A stretch of DNA of 43,171 nt. It comes from an uncultured Flavobacteriales bacterium. Its GTDB lineage: Bacteria > Bacteroidota > Bacteroidia > Flavobacteriales_D > Crocinitomicaceae. The stretch lies in contig CAJQPA010000044.1 in the NCBI GenBank assembly GCA_905480145.1, positions 1 through 43,171 of the forward strand. The letters run 5' to 3'. Each line of letters starts with the position of its first letter. The stretch's first letter is position 1. The notes beneath the pieces are model-generated. The model saw only the letters and a program-made list of their open reading frames with translations, searched no databases and was not told the DNA's origin. This document shows, in pieces, positions 36,320 to 43,171 of this stretch. Position numbers and translations under genes: made by a program.

Positions 36320-36964
36320 TCACTTCAACAATTCCGGCATTTTAGCTTTAAAAGCGTTTAATCTAGGAATTGAAACAGCTCTTACATATGAATTATTCGG
36401 GTTCCTTCTCTCGTAATTCTGATGATATTCTTCAGCCATATAGAATACATCAAACGGCACAACTTCTGTCGTTATTTTTGAGTACTTTCCTCCACTTCTT
36501 AATTGTTTTATTTTATTTAATAAAATTGTTTTTTCCTTTTCCGTATTGTAAAAGGCTATAGACCGATATTGCGGTCCACTATCAGGACCTTGGCGATTCA
36601 ACGTGCTTGGGTCATGAGAGTTAAAAAAGACGTCAACTAGCGTAGAATAACTAACAACTTCTGGATTATAAATCACTTTTACAGCTTCAGCATGTCTGAG
36701 CCTTCCAGTACAAATTTGTGCATAAGTAGGGTTTTTAATTACCCCACCCGAATAACCTGAGAAAGCTTCTTCAACTCCTTTTACAGATTCAAAAACAGCT
36801 TCGACGCACCAAAAACAACCTGAAGCAAAATAAGCCGTTTTAAACTTTGTTTTTTCCATAAAACTCGTCTTCTTCACCTCTTCGACTTCATTCGTCTCTT
36901 TATAAGGTTCCGCGCAAGAGTTCAACGCCAAAAGGATCGCAAATAAGAACATCGTTTTTTTCAT
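36320..36964 (-). CDS. msrA: Peptide-methionine (S)-S-oxide reductase, lipoprotein form
   Basis: MsrA reduces methionine-S-sulfoxide in damaged proteins. The 214-residue protein has a lipoprotein signal (MKKTMFLFAILLALNSC, lipid Cys C17), so it acts outside the cytosol. The catalytic motif GCFWC holds the nucleophile C50, with C53 next to it. Other family motifs are GVEEAFSGYSGG, HAEAVKVIYNP, FFNSHDPSTLNRQGPDSGPQYRS and AEEYHQNYERRNPN. The usual C-terminal resolving cysteine is absent (SYVRAVSIP where many have YC), leaving only C50, C53 and a Cys in QICTGR, so recycling may use one of these. It is transcribed alone. The 273 bp upstream of the next gene hold no convincing reading frame. Confidence 0.94.
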   Translation of the reverse strand: MKKTMFLFAILLALNSCAEPYKETNEVEEVKKTSFMEKTKFKTAYFASGCFWCVEAVFESVKGVEEAFSGYSGGVIKNPTYAQICTGRLRHAEAVKVIYNPEVVSYSTLVDVFFNSHDPSTLNRQGPDSGPQYRSIAFYNTEKEKTILLNKIKQLRSGGKYSKITTEVVPFDVFYMAEEYHQNYERRNPNNSYVRAVSIPRLNAFKAKMPELLK

Positions 36965-37038
36965 AACTTAATTTTTTAATTAATCTTAGTGTTTAAACGA
37001 TACTTGCACGCCAAACGTACAGTACCATTGTTAAAGAA

Positions 37039-38865
37039 TTATAATTCTTCCAAATCTTTTGAAGACTTGCTAATTGATTGAAAGCGCTTTCTTGCTTCTG
37101 TAGTATAAAGACTGCCTTTATAATCAAACAATATTTTCCGATAATACTCTGATGCCTTTTCTTTTTGAAATAAATGATAATCATAAATTTCACCTAATTG
37201 AAATAATGCATCATCCGCAAGAATATCATTACCATGGTACTTCACCAATTCTTCCAGCACAGAAATAGCTTCCAACCATTCACCTTTCTTCTGCATAACC
37301 TCAGCTTTTTTTAACAATATCTCATCTCCCAAACTATGTTCAGGAAACTCGTTTAAGATACTATCAAAAAGAATGTAAGCGTCGTGAAACTTATGTTGCT
37401 CAATTAGCAAGTCAGCACTTGCGAACCAAGTCATAACAGTGTAATTACTATCTAAACCAAAATTATCTGTAATGAGTAAAGATAATTTAAGGGCATCATT
37501 GGCTATCAATTTTGTCGTCGACTGCTTTAATACATCCAATTGTGATTGAGCAAAATCAAATTCGGCATCATAATAAAATATTCTAGCGTTTTTAAATTTT
37601 GCTTCATGCCCTATAGGCTCATACTTAAATGAATTGTCTATTTGCATATACAATAAGGATGACTCCCAAATATCACCATGGAGAACGTGAATATCCGCTA
37701 GCTGCATCTTTACTTGAGCGAGTTCTATAGCGGAAAGATTGGAAATCAATTTAGTTTTCTCTAACAAGATGATTGCATCTTTACCCTTTCCTGCATAAAA
37801 TGCTTGAATGTGAGCTAACTCTAGAATGATTGGCAATGTATTTCTGTTTTCTCCATACCTTGACAAAACCTGCTCGTAATCTGCAATTACTACACTTAAC
37901 TCCTGCTCTGTGAAATTTCTTCTAGTCGTCACTTCTAAAAAGCTCACATTCAATAAAGCATTTTGTGCTCTTCCAAAATAATTTGTTCCTTCCCCTTTCT
38001 CAATGACCGCTTTAAATGATTTTTTTGCCGTTGAAAAATCATTGTTTTCGACACAAACATTACCAAAATCATAAAGCATTCGTCCACCAGACTTACTTCT
38101 GCGATCCATCGCATTAACATGAATCAAAGCTGCGGGAAAGTTTTGACGCTGAATAAAAACCCATGTCAACATATCTGCGTACACCAAATTTTCTGGATCT
38201 TTTTGAGTTCGAGAAATCAACTCATTCTTTAACATATCATACTCCTTAGACTCTTCTTTATTGAAATCAATCTGACTCGAAAGAACACGCTTAACACTCT
38301 TTACGTAAGCCGCGTGATAATCAATAATATCTAGGTACTCCCCTAACATTTTTTCAGTTTCTCCCTGGGAACCATAATATTCGGCGAATTGAAAATTAAG
38401 TGGATAAGAATTTCTCAAAATTTTACGCCCCTTGATCAATGTCTTGTGCGAGAGTTCTGTTTTCCCTTGAGCCTTGAATAAATTGTAGAGTGAAATAACA
38501 CTTCTCGAACTAGGTATCATATCCTCAATTAGCTCATCATAAATTTTATTTGCCTTAGCCAGTTGACCCCTATCTTCATAAAAATCCGCTAATAACACTC
38601 CATACTCATTATCTCCTTTATTACGAGATATTTCTTTTTTCACTAATTTTTCAGCTTGCTTATCTTGACCTGTTTCAGTTAAACATTCGAAATAACGCTT
38701 AAAATTGAACTTTGAATTGTCTTTTGCATAGATTTTTTCGTAATAGATAAGCGCCTTGTCAAATTCACCATTATTATAATAGTGCTGCGCTAATTGCTGA
38801 TCCGTGTCTTGACAAGAACCAACAAGAGGCATACAGAAGAAAAATATGATAATTAATAAACGCAT
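37039..38865 (-). CDS. TPR-repeat lipoprotein
   Basis: The 608-residue protein starts with a lipoprotein signal, MRLLIIIFFFCMPLVGSC (lipid Cys C18). It then has TPR-like helical pairs along its length: AQHYYNNGEFDKALIYYEKI (27-46), others around residues 85-110 and 260-290, and a C-terminal set near 490-600 (ADDALFQLGEIYDYHLFQKEKASEYY). The last set resembles BamD/YbgF-type TPRs. It is probably anchored in the outer membrane facing the periplasm and serves as an assembly or interaction scaffold, but no partner is visible. It lies 13 bp downstream of a small coiled-coil lipoprotein gene and should be co-transcribed with it. No catalytic motif was found. Confidence 0.84.
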   Translation of the reverse strand: MRLLIIIFFFCMPLVGSCQDTDQQLAQHYYNNGEFDKALIYYEKIYAKDNSKFNFKRYFECLTETGQDKQAEKLVKKEISRNKGDNEYGVLLADFYEDRGQLAKANKIYDELIEDMIPSSRSVISLYNLFKAQGKTELSHKTLIKGRKILRNSYPLNFQFAEYYGSQGETEKMLGEYLDIIDYHAAYVKSVKRVLSSQIDFNKEESKEYDMLKNELISRTQKDPENLVYADMLTWVFIQRQNFPAALIHVNAMDRRSKSGGRMLYDFGNVCVENNDFSTAKKSFKAVIEKGEGTNYFGRAQNALLNVSFLEVTTRRNFTEQELSVVIADYEQVLSRYGENRNTLPIILELAHIQAFYAGKGKDAIILLEKTKLISNLSAIELAQVKMQLADIHVLHGDIWESSLLYMQIDNSFKYEPIGHEAKFKNARIFYYDAEFDFAQSQLDVLKQSTTKLIANDALKLSLLITDNFGLDSNYTVMTWFASADLLIEQHKFHDAYILFDSILNEFPEHSLGDEILLKKAEVMQKKGEWLEAISVLEELVKYHGNDILADDALFQLGEIYDYHLFQKEKASEYYRKILFDYKGSLYTTEARKRFQSISKSSKDLEEL

Positions 38866-38878
38866 TTTACTTTTTCAA

Positions 38879-39430
38879 TCAATTATTGTTCCTTGTTTTC
38901 TTTTCCAATTCTAAAGAATATTCTTCCACCTGATGGTTCAATTCTTTAAAATTAAGAATTGCATTATTTAACATAGAATCGCAGTGCTCTATATAACTTG
39001 ACAACTCTGCCATTGAATTGCTCTCAAACTCTATATTCTCATCATATTTAGAACGATCTCCAACTCCATTTTCTATGTCGTGGCTTAATGTTAAAATTCC
39101 ATTACCTCTAATTTCAAGCAAAGAATCGATATGTGGGATTTGTGTTTCAATCCATTCTAAATCTGACGAAATTGAACTATAATGATCTATTTTTTGTGCA
39201 AACTCGAAAGTCAAGGTGTCTCCTGTTGAATATTCAATCAACCTTGATTCAACTTCACTTACGTCTAATTGAATATCTGAAAACTCTTCAAAGTTAGAAT
39301 ACAATTGTTCTAATTCAGAAAACTTTCTATTTAATGCTTCAACACTATCTAGTTGCTTTGGTTTTTTCAAATCCGTACAGGACTGAAATAGCAATAGCAA
39401 TAGCACCGAAAATAAGAAATATAGCTTCAC
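38879..39430 (-). CDS. Small coiled-coil lipoprotein, unknown function
   Basis: The 183-residue protein begins at a GTG (39430): there is no in-frame ATG ahead of the lipoprotein signal MKLYFLFSVLLLLLFQSC, with lipid Cys C18. The mature part is nearly all charged helix, with heptad-like segments (VEALNRKFSELEQLYSNFEE, near residues 29-48) and a C-terminal coiled coil ending in EKKTRNNN. I do not recognise a family. With the TPR lipoprotein gene 13 bp downstream it forms a two-gene unit. Both products are lipoproteins, so a shared envelope role is plausible but not shown. Confidence 0.72.
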   Translation of the reverse strand: MKLYFLFSVLLLLLFQSCTDLKKPKQLDSVEALNRKFSELEQLYSNFEEFSDIQLDVSEVESRLIEYSTGDTLTFEFAQKIDHYSSISSDLEWIETQIPHIDSLLEIRGNGILTLSHDIENGVGDRSKYDENIEFESNSMAELSSYIEHCDSMLNNAILNFKELNHQVEEYSLELEKKTRNNN

Positions 39431-39469
39431 AATATGAAAGTACTAAATTTCAAACAAATAGCACGTGAA

Positions 39470-40738
39470 TTATATCTTGGTAAAATTCAAATATGGGTGC
39501 AATACTTCAGGAATTTTAATACCATTATCCGTTTGATGATTCTCCAATAGTGCAGCAACAATTCTTGGCAAAGCCAAAGCAGAACCATTCAAAGTATGAC
39601 ATAACTGCGACTTCTTTTCAGAATTCTTGAAACGCAATTTTAAGCGCGTCGACTGGAAGGTATCGAATCTAGAAACAGAACTTACTTCTAGCCATTTATC
39701 TTGAGCTGCCGAATAAACTTCAAAATCATAAGTCATTGAAGCAGCAAAACCTGTATCACCTCCACACAATCTTAAAACCCGGTATTGAAGACCTAACTTC
39801 TCCAACAAACCTTTTACATGATTAATCATTTCAGTTAAAGCAGCATTAGAATTTTTTGGGTGTTCAATTCTTACGATTTCCACTTTATCGAATTGATGTA
39901 AGCGATTTAATCCACGAACATCGCTACCATAAGAACCAGCCTCTCTTCTGAAACAAGGAGTATATCCCGTTATTTTGATTGAGAAATCTTCCGTTGGTAA
40001 AATAACATCTCTGTAAATATTTGTCAAAGGAACCTCCCCTGTTGGAATCATATACAAATCATCTTCTGGCATATAATACATTTGACCCTCTTTATCAGGA
40101 AGTTGACCTGTGCCTAGAGCCGAAGCTTCATTCACCACCAGTGGAGCTTGATGCTCAATATACCCCGCATTGTCTGCTTCATCCAAAAAGAAATTAATTA
40201 AGGCACGTTGAAGCTTAGCTCCTTTACCAATATACATAGGGAAACCAGCACCAGTAATTTTTACACCTAATTCAAAATCAATTAAATTATACTTACTTGC
40301 TAAATCCCAATGAGGCAATGCCTTAAAACCAAATTCAACTTTAGATCCGTGCTCTTCAATTGTTTCATTATCCAATTCACTTTTCCCAGCTTTCACCAAC
40401 TCATTCGGAACATTTGGAAGCTGATACATCAATTCAGTAATTTGAGCTTGTAACTCATCTACACTCAACTTCAAGGTAGACTCTTCCAATTTTAAAACAG
40501 TCGTTTGTGATTTAGCTTCATTTGCTTCTTGCACCTTCCCTTGCTTAAACAAAATCCCAATCTCTTTTGAAACTAGGTTCATTTTAGAGGCTACATCTTC
40601 AAGTTTGGCTTTTTCTGAACGCCATTTTTCATCCGCTGCAAGAACATCATTAATAATTTCAGAAGCATCAAAATGACGCTTCTTTAATCCTTCAATTATA
40701 CTCTCTTTCTCCGTTCGAATTCTTTGAATCTCTAACAT
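39470..40738 (-). CDS. serS: Seryl-tRNA synthetase
   Basis: SerS charges tRNA-Ser (and tRNA-Sec where present) with serine. The 422-residue class II enzyme has an N-terminal coiled-coil arm (about 1-105) that contacts the tRNA long variable arm. The catalytic core has TGEVPLTN (233-240), motif 2 FRREAGSYGSDVRGLNRLHQ (263-282), and motif 3 NGSALALPRIVAALLEN (384-400). Length and motifs are normal. It lies downstream of the rplU-rpmA pair but behind their terminator, so it needs its own promoter; I found no clear -7 box in front of the ATG. Confidence 0.97.
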   Translation of the reverse strand: MLEIQRIRTEKESIIEGLKKRHFDASEIINDVLAADEKWRSEKAKLEDVASKMNLVSKEIGILFKQGKVQEANEAKSQTTVLKLEESTLKLSVDELQAQITELMYQLPNVPNELVKAGKSELDNETIEEHGSKVEFGFKALPHWDLASKYNLIDFELGVKITGAGFPMYIGKGAKLQRALINFFLDEADNAGYIEHQAPLVVNEASALGTGQLPDKEGQMYYMPEDDLYMIPTGEVPLTNIYRDVILPTEDFSIKITGYTPCFRREAGSYGSDVRGLNRLHQFDKVEIVRIEHPKNSNAALTEMINHVKGLLEKLGLQYRVLRLCGGDTGFAASMTYDFEVYSAAQDKWLEVSSVSRFDTFQSTRLKLRFKNSEKKSQLCHTLNGSALALPRIVAALLENHQTDNGIKIPEVLHPYLNFTKI

Positions 40739-40777
40739 GGTCTTATCTTTAACTTGGGGTACTCTGGTTAATTTGAA

Positions 40778-40824
40778 ATAAAAAAAGGCGAATCCTTTCT
40801 CTTTTCTGAGAAGGAATTCGCCTT
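40778..40824 (-). terminator. Intrinsic terminator of rplU-rpmA
   Basis: On the minus strand a stem AAGGCGAAT...ATTCGCCTT, extended by further pairs (CCTTCTC with GAGAAAGG), is followed by a run of T, 23 bp after the rpmA stop and upstream of serS. Confidence 0.88.
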
Positions 40825-40847
40825 AATATTAAATATTGTCGTTCGGC

Positions 40848-41117
40848 TTACGCTTCTGCAGTTTCAAATGGAACTACCGATACGAATGAACGATTATTTC
40901 TTTTTTTACGGAATTCAACTGTACCATCCGTTAATGCAAACAATGTGTGATCTTTACCAATCCCAACGTTTGACCCTGGATGATGCTGCGTTCCTCTTTG
41001 TCTAACAATAATGTTACCTGCAATTGCTGCTTGTCCACCAAAGATTTTTACTCCTAATCGCTTACTTTCTGATTCACGACCATTTTTCGAACTACCGACT
41101 CCTTTCTTATGTGCCAT
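40848..41117 (-). CDS. rpmA: 50S ribosomal protein L27
   Basis: L27 sits near the peptidyl-transferase centre of the large ribosomal subunit, where its N-terminus contacts tRNA. The 89-residue protein has the family signature: [20 protein letters not shown] at the N-terminus, then [20 protein letters not shown] and [16 protein letters not shown]. The N-terminus begins directly at AHKKG after Met, with no cleavable extension like that of Firmicutes. It follows rplU by 4 bp and is followed by a terminator, the classic L21-L27 pair. Confidence 0.97.
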   Translation of the reverse strand: MAHKKGVGSSKNGRESESKRLGVKIFGGQAAIAGNIIVRQRGTQHHPGSNVGIGKDHTLFALTDGTVEFRKKRNNRSFVSVVPFETAEA

Positions 41118-41121
41118 CTTC

Positions 41122-41433
41122 TTATGCTTTTATATCTGTTATCGTTAGAGCTGTGAAGCTTTGACGATGTCCATTCTTTTTCTTGTAACCTTTTCTTCTA
41201 TTCTTTCTGAATACGATTACCTTATCTCCTTTGACGTGTTCTTCTACTTTCGCAGAAACTTTCGCTCCTTTTATAGCTGGGGCGCCTAATTGAATCTTAC
41301 CATCGTTTTCTACTAAAAGCACTTTATCGAAAGAAACTTTCTTTCCTGCTTCAGCATCTAAACGGTGGACAAAGATTTTTTGGTCTTTTTGCACTTTAAA
41401 CTGCTGCCCTGCTATCTCCACTATTGCGTACAT
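41122..41433 (-). CDS. rplU: 50S ribosomal protein L21
   Basis: L21 is a 23S-rRNA-binding large-subunit protein. The 103-residue sequence matches the family from [20 protein letters not shown] to the basic [11 protein letters not shown] end, including [20 protein letters not shown] (74-93). It is the first gene of the L21-L27 operon. A perfect -7 box at 41475-41482 gives a leader of about 37 nt. I see no known L21-type autoregulatory leader structure in it. Confidence 0.97.
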   Translation of the reverse strand: MYAIVEIAGQQFKVQKDQKIFVHRLDAEAGKKVSFDKVLLVENDGKIQLGAPAIKGAKVSAKVEEHVKGDKVIVFRKNRRKGYKKKNGHRQSFTALTITDIKA

Positions 41434-41474
41434 ATAGCTATTGTTTTGTTAAATTGTTATTATAAAATGGACGA

Positions 41475-41482
41475 CAAAGATA
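41475..41482 (-). promoter_or_regulatory. -7 promoter box of rplU-rpmA (TATCTTTG)
   Basis: The minus strand reads TATCTTTG, an exact TAnnTTTG match 41 nt before the rplU ATG. A TTG lies only 14 nt upstream, too close for the usual -33 element. Confidence 0.5.
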
Positions 41483-41563
41483 TATATTCTTATGAACAAT
41501 TCACTATTAACAACACTTTAATTGATAAAATTTATTAAAAACGAATTACAAGACCAAGCAAAC

Positions 41564-42493
41564 CTACTTTATTCTTTTGGATTCTGCTCCTTTCCTTTTC
41601 TTGCCTAGATAGTTTGTAATGAACACTCCCAGCAGAATAACAAACATTGCAGAAATTTGCCAAATAGTTATTACCTCTCCAAAATAGATTCCTATGAGCG
41701 CGGCTACAACGGGAATTAAATAAGTAACGCTACTCGTAAAAACGACTGTAGATATAGACACCAGTTTATTAAAAATAACAAGAGCTAAAGCTGTTCCAAC
41801 AACACTTAATATGACAATATAAACTAGCCCTTGAGGAGCAAAGTCATTCTCCTGAAGAGTTTGAACAACTCCAGCTTTTAAACCGATAAGAACACTAGGG
41901 AAAAAAACAATCAAAAACGACAAAGAAGTAATCTCAAAACTCTTTAGACCTGAGAGCATATTTTTGATCACATTTAAACTAACCCCATAACAGAATGTAG
42001 CAATCACGACGGCAAACAAGTGCGAAGCATTCCCGGAAATGGAAAGATCACTTCCTGCCAACATAAGCAAAACAATACCAACCGTACCAACCCCGATACC
42101 AAAAAACTGCAATCGACTCAACCTCTCTTTAAAAACAACAAAACCAACAAGAATTGCAAAAATTGGGGTAAAACTATTCAACATGCCCGTATAACCTGAT
42201 GATATGCCAGTTACTGCATAGGTAAAAAGAAAAGCGGGAAGAAAATTACCGCAAGCACCTACAATTGCGAGCATCAGGAACTTTTTTAAGGAATCGATCT
42301 TACGAAATGAAATGATAGCAAATGGCAGCATTGCCACTGTAGCAATTACCATCCTTAGAGACGCCACCTGAGTGTCAGAAAATATTTCTACCCCATCAGA
42401 AGTATACATCCCTTTCTTCATCAAAATAAAAGAACTACCCCAAATTAAAGAAAGTAATATTAAATAAATCCAACTCTTTTTTTCAGATGTCAT
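41564..42493 (-). CDS. EamA-family (DMT) transporter
   Basis: The 309-residue protein has ten predicted membrane helices in two EamA halves (about 8-145 and 160-300). It starts SWIYLILLSLIWGSSFILMK, a typical first helix, followed by the conserved GYTGMLNSFTPIFAILVGF segment, and its second half ends with a WQISAMFVILLGVFITNYLG helix and a basic cytosolic tail. Members of the drug/metabolite superfamily export amino acids, nucleobases or other metabolites; the substrate here cannot be inferred. It is a single gene with its own -7 box directly in front, divergent from mraZ. The minus-oriented MraZ-like box lies 68 bp upstream of the ATG. Confidence 0.92.
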   Translation of the reverse strand: MTSEKKSWIYLILLSLIWGSSFILMKKGMYTSDGVEIFSDTQVASLRMVIATVAMLPFAIISFRKIDSLKKFLMLAIVGACGNFLPAFLFTYAVTGISSGYTGMLNSFTPIFAILVGFVVFKERLSRLQFFGIGVGTVGIVLLMLAGSDLSISGNASHLFAVVIATFCYGVSLNVIKNMLSGLKSFEITSLSFLIVFFPSVLIGLKAGVVQTLQENDFAPQGLVYIVILSVVGTALALVIFNKLVSISTVVFTSSVTYLIPVVAALIGIYFGEVITIWQISAMFVILLGVFITNYLGKKRKGAESKRIK

Positions 42494-42498
42494 AACTG

Positions 42499-42506
42499 CA
42501 AAAATA
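42499..42506 (-). promoter_or_regulatory. -7 promoter box of the EamA gene (TATTTTTG)
   Basis: The minus strand reads TATTTTTG, an exact TAnnTTTG match only 5 nt before the ATG, which predicts a leader of 0-2 nt. Confidence 0.5.
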
Positions 42507-42560
42507 ACACTAAAAAAGTAATTGTTGAAAACCGAATAGTTATCAACATTAGAAAATATC

Positions 42561-42576
42561 TACCACTTTATACCAC
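42561..42576 (-). promoter_or_regulatory. MraZ-like tandem box, minus orientation
   Basis: Read on the minus strand the 16-mer is GTGGTATAAAGTGGTA: two GTGG units with a 10-bp period. It is identical at 14 of 16 positions to the plus-oriented box at 42683-42698. It lies between the mraZ and EamA promoters. Confidence 0.45.
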
Positions 42577-42682
42577 CCATAATAAAACAGCTCTAAAACC
42601 AACAAAATAAGGGGTATTCATTTTCTATTTGTAACCTTTTCAATTAATACACGTCTATAATTATTAACAATATGAATAGTAG

Positions 42683-42698
42683 TGGTAAAAAGTGGAAT
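42683..42698 (+). promoter_or_regulatory. MraZ-type operator at the mraZ promoter
   Basis: GTGGTAAAAAGTGGAA has two GTGG units with a 10-bp period, the layout of tandem direct repeats bound by MraZ in other bacteria (TGGGN-N5 in E. coli, AAAGTG-type in mollicutes). It is 33 bp upstream of the mraZ ATG and just upstream of the probable -7 box, as autorepression would need. Confidence 0.6.
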
Positions 42699-42707
42699 AA
42701 TTCACTT

Positions 42708-42715
42708 ATTTTTAC
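42708..42715 (+). promoter_or_regulatory. Probable -7 promoter box of mraZ (TATTTTTA)
   Basis: TATTTTTA matches TAnnTTTG at 7 of 8 positions, 16 nt before the mraZ ATG and 9 nt after the MraZ-type box. Confidence 0.35.
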
Positions 42716-42731
42716 CCATTATTAAATCGTT

Positions 42732-43171
42732 ATGGCAGGATTAGTAGGAGAATTTGAAGTTAAACTGGACGCTAAAGGGCGTTTCATGTTTCCTTCCGGT
42801 TTACGGAAGCAGCTTCCGCCTGCATGTCAACGAGATTTCATGTTGAATAAAGGTTTTGAAGATTGCTTGACTCTCTTTCCTCTCACAGACTGGGAGAAAG
42901 TCAGTAAAAAACTTTCTAAAATGAACCTTTTCAAACCAAAAAACAGAATGTTCTACCGACTATTCCATCAAGGAGCTAAATTGATTAGTCTTGACAAGAC
43001 AGGTAGAGCATTAATTCCAGTTAACCACATGGAAAGAGTTGGTTTGAAACAAGAAGCGATGCTTATTGCATACAACGACAGAATTGAAATCTGGGACAAG
43101 TCCAAGTACTTTGAAATGATCGAAGGCTCCATAGCGAATTTTGCTGATTTAGCAGATGAAGTAATGGGAGA
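42732..43171 (+). CDS. mraZ: Transcriptional regulator MraZ (3' end cut by window)
   Basis: MraZ is the DNA-binding first product of the division and cell-wall (dcw) cluster, a ring-forming AbrB-fold protein that represses its own operon. From the ATG at 42732, 146 codons are visible, close to full length, with no stop before the window ends. The N-terminal half has GEFEVKLDAKGRFMFPSGLR, with the DNA-binding DxKGR motif, and the second repeat has ISLDKTGRALIPVNHM, with the matching DxxGR. The basic MLNKGFEDCLTLFPLTDWEK segment lies between them. A tandem GTGG box overlaps its promoter region. The rest of the dcw cluster (mraW, ftsL, ftsI and so on) would be expected beyond the right edge, but is not seen. 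Confidence 0.93.
   Translation, partial: MAGLVGEFEVKLDAKGRFMFPSGLRKQLPPACQRDFMLNKGFEDCLTLFPLTDWEKVSKKLSKMNLFKPKNRMFYRLFHQGAKLISLDKTGRALIPVNHMERVGLKQEAMLIAYNDRIEIWDKSKYFEMIEGSIANFADLADEVMG

Overview
The window is AT-rich DNA from a member of the Bacteroidota, most likely Flavobacteriales or a close relative. The support is: two C-terminal type IX secretion (T9SS) sorting domains (a type-A tail on a CotH protein, a CHU_C/type-B tail on a repeat protein), a propeller histidine kinase with a LytTR regulator, a split methionine synthase, many short lipoproteins, and promoters with the Bacteroidota -7 box TAnnTTTG rather than a sigma70 -10 box. It reads as ordinary chromosome. I see no tRNA or rRNA gene, CRISPR array, insertion sequence, prophage or defence island.

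Layout. 1-7.9 kb, minus strand: thyA, a CapA-like metallophosphatase, folA and topB form one tight run; then a sensor kinase with its own promoter, purM, and the 5' part of prfA. 8-13 kb: small secreted or unknown proteins on plus, an alpha/beta hydrolase plus aminopeptidase P pair on minus, a degenerate glutamine-amidotransferase-like protein, and rnhA. 13-19.6 kb, plus: TetR, TolC, HlyD-type adaptor and RND permease, a complete self-regulated tripartite efflux operon closed by a strong terminator. 19.6-20 kb: a 450-bp spacer with a second strong plus-strand terminator that belongs to no gene (candidate small RNA). 20-23.8 kb, minus: methionine synthase in two polypeptides under a SAM-I riboswitch. 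23.9-28.9 kb: a secreted CotH-kinase protein and, convergent to it, an 1124-residue repeat protein. 29-32 kb: thiL and a large helical-repeat protein. 32-36 kb, minus: LytTR regulator, propeller kinase and an acidic lipoprotein, closed by a terminator. 36.3-39.4 kb: lipoprotein MsrA, a TPR lipoprotein and a coiled-coil lipoprotein. 39.5-42.5 kb: serS, rpmA, rplU and an EamA transporter. From 42.7 kb, plus: mraZ, normally the first gene of the division/cell-wall cluster, preceded by MraZ-type tandem operators.

Functional links: thyA and folA make dTMP and recycle dihydrofolate; the riboswitch ties methionine synthesis to SAM level; the TetR protein probably controls its efflux pump; MraZ probably represses its own promoter. 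The observations most worth following are the inverted pair of MraZ-like boxes, the orphan plus-strand terminator, the amidotransferase fold that has lost its whole catalytic triad, and several genes whose -7 box lies 4-7 nt before the ATG, predicting leaderless mRNAs. None of these amounts to a demonstrated new system.
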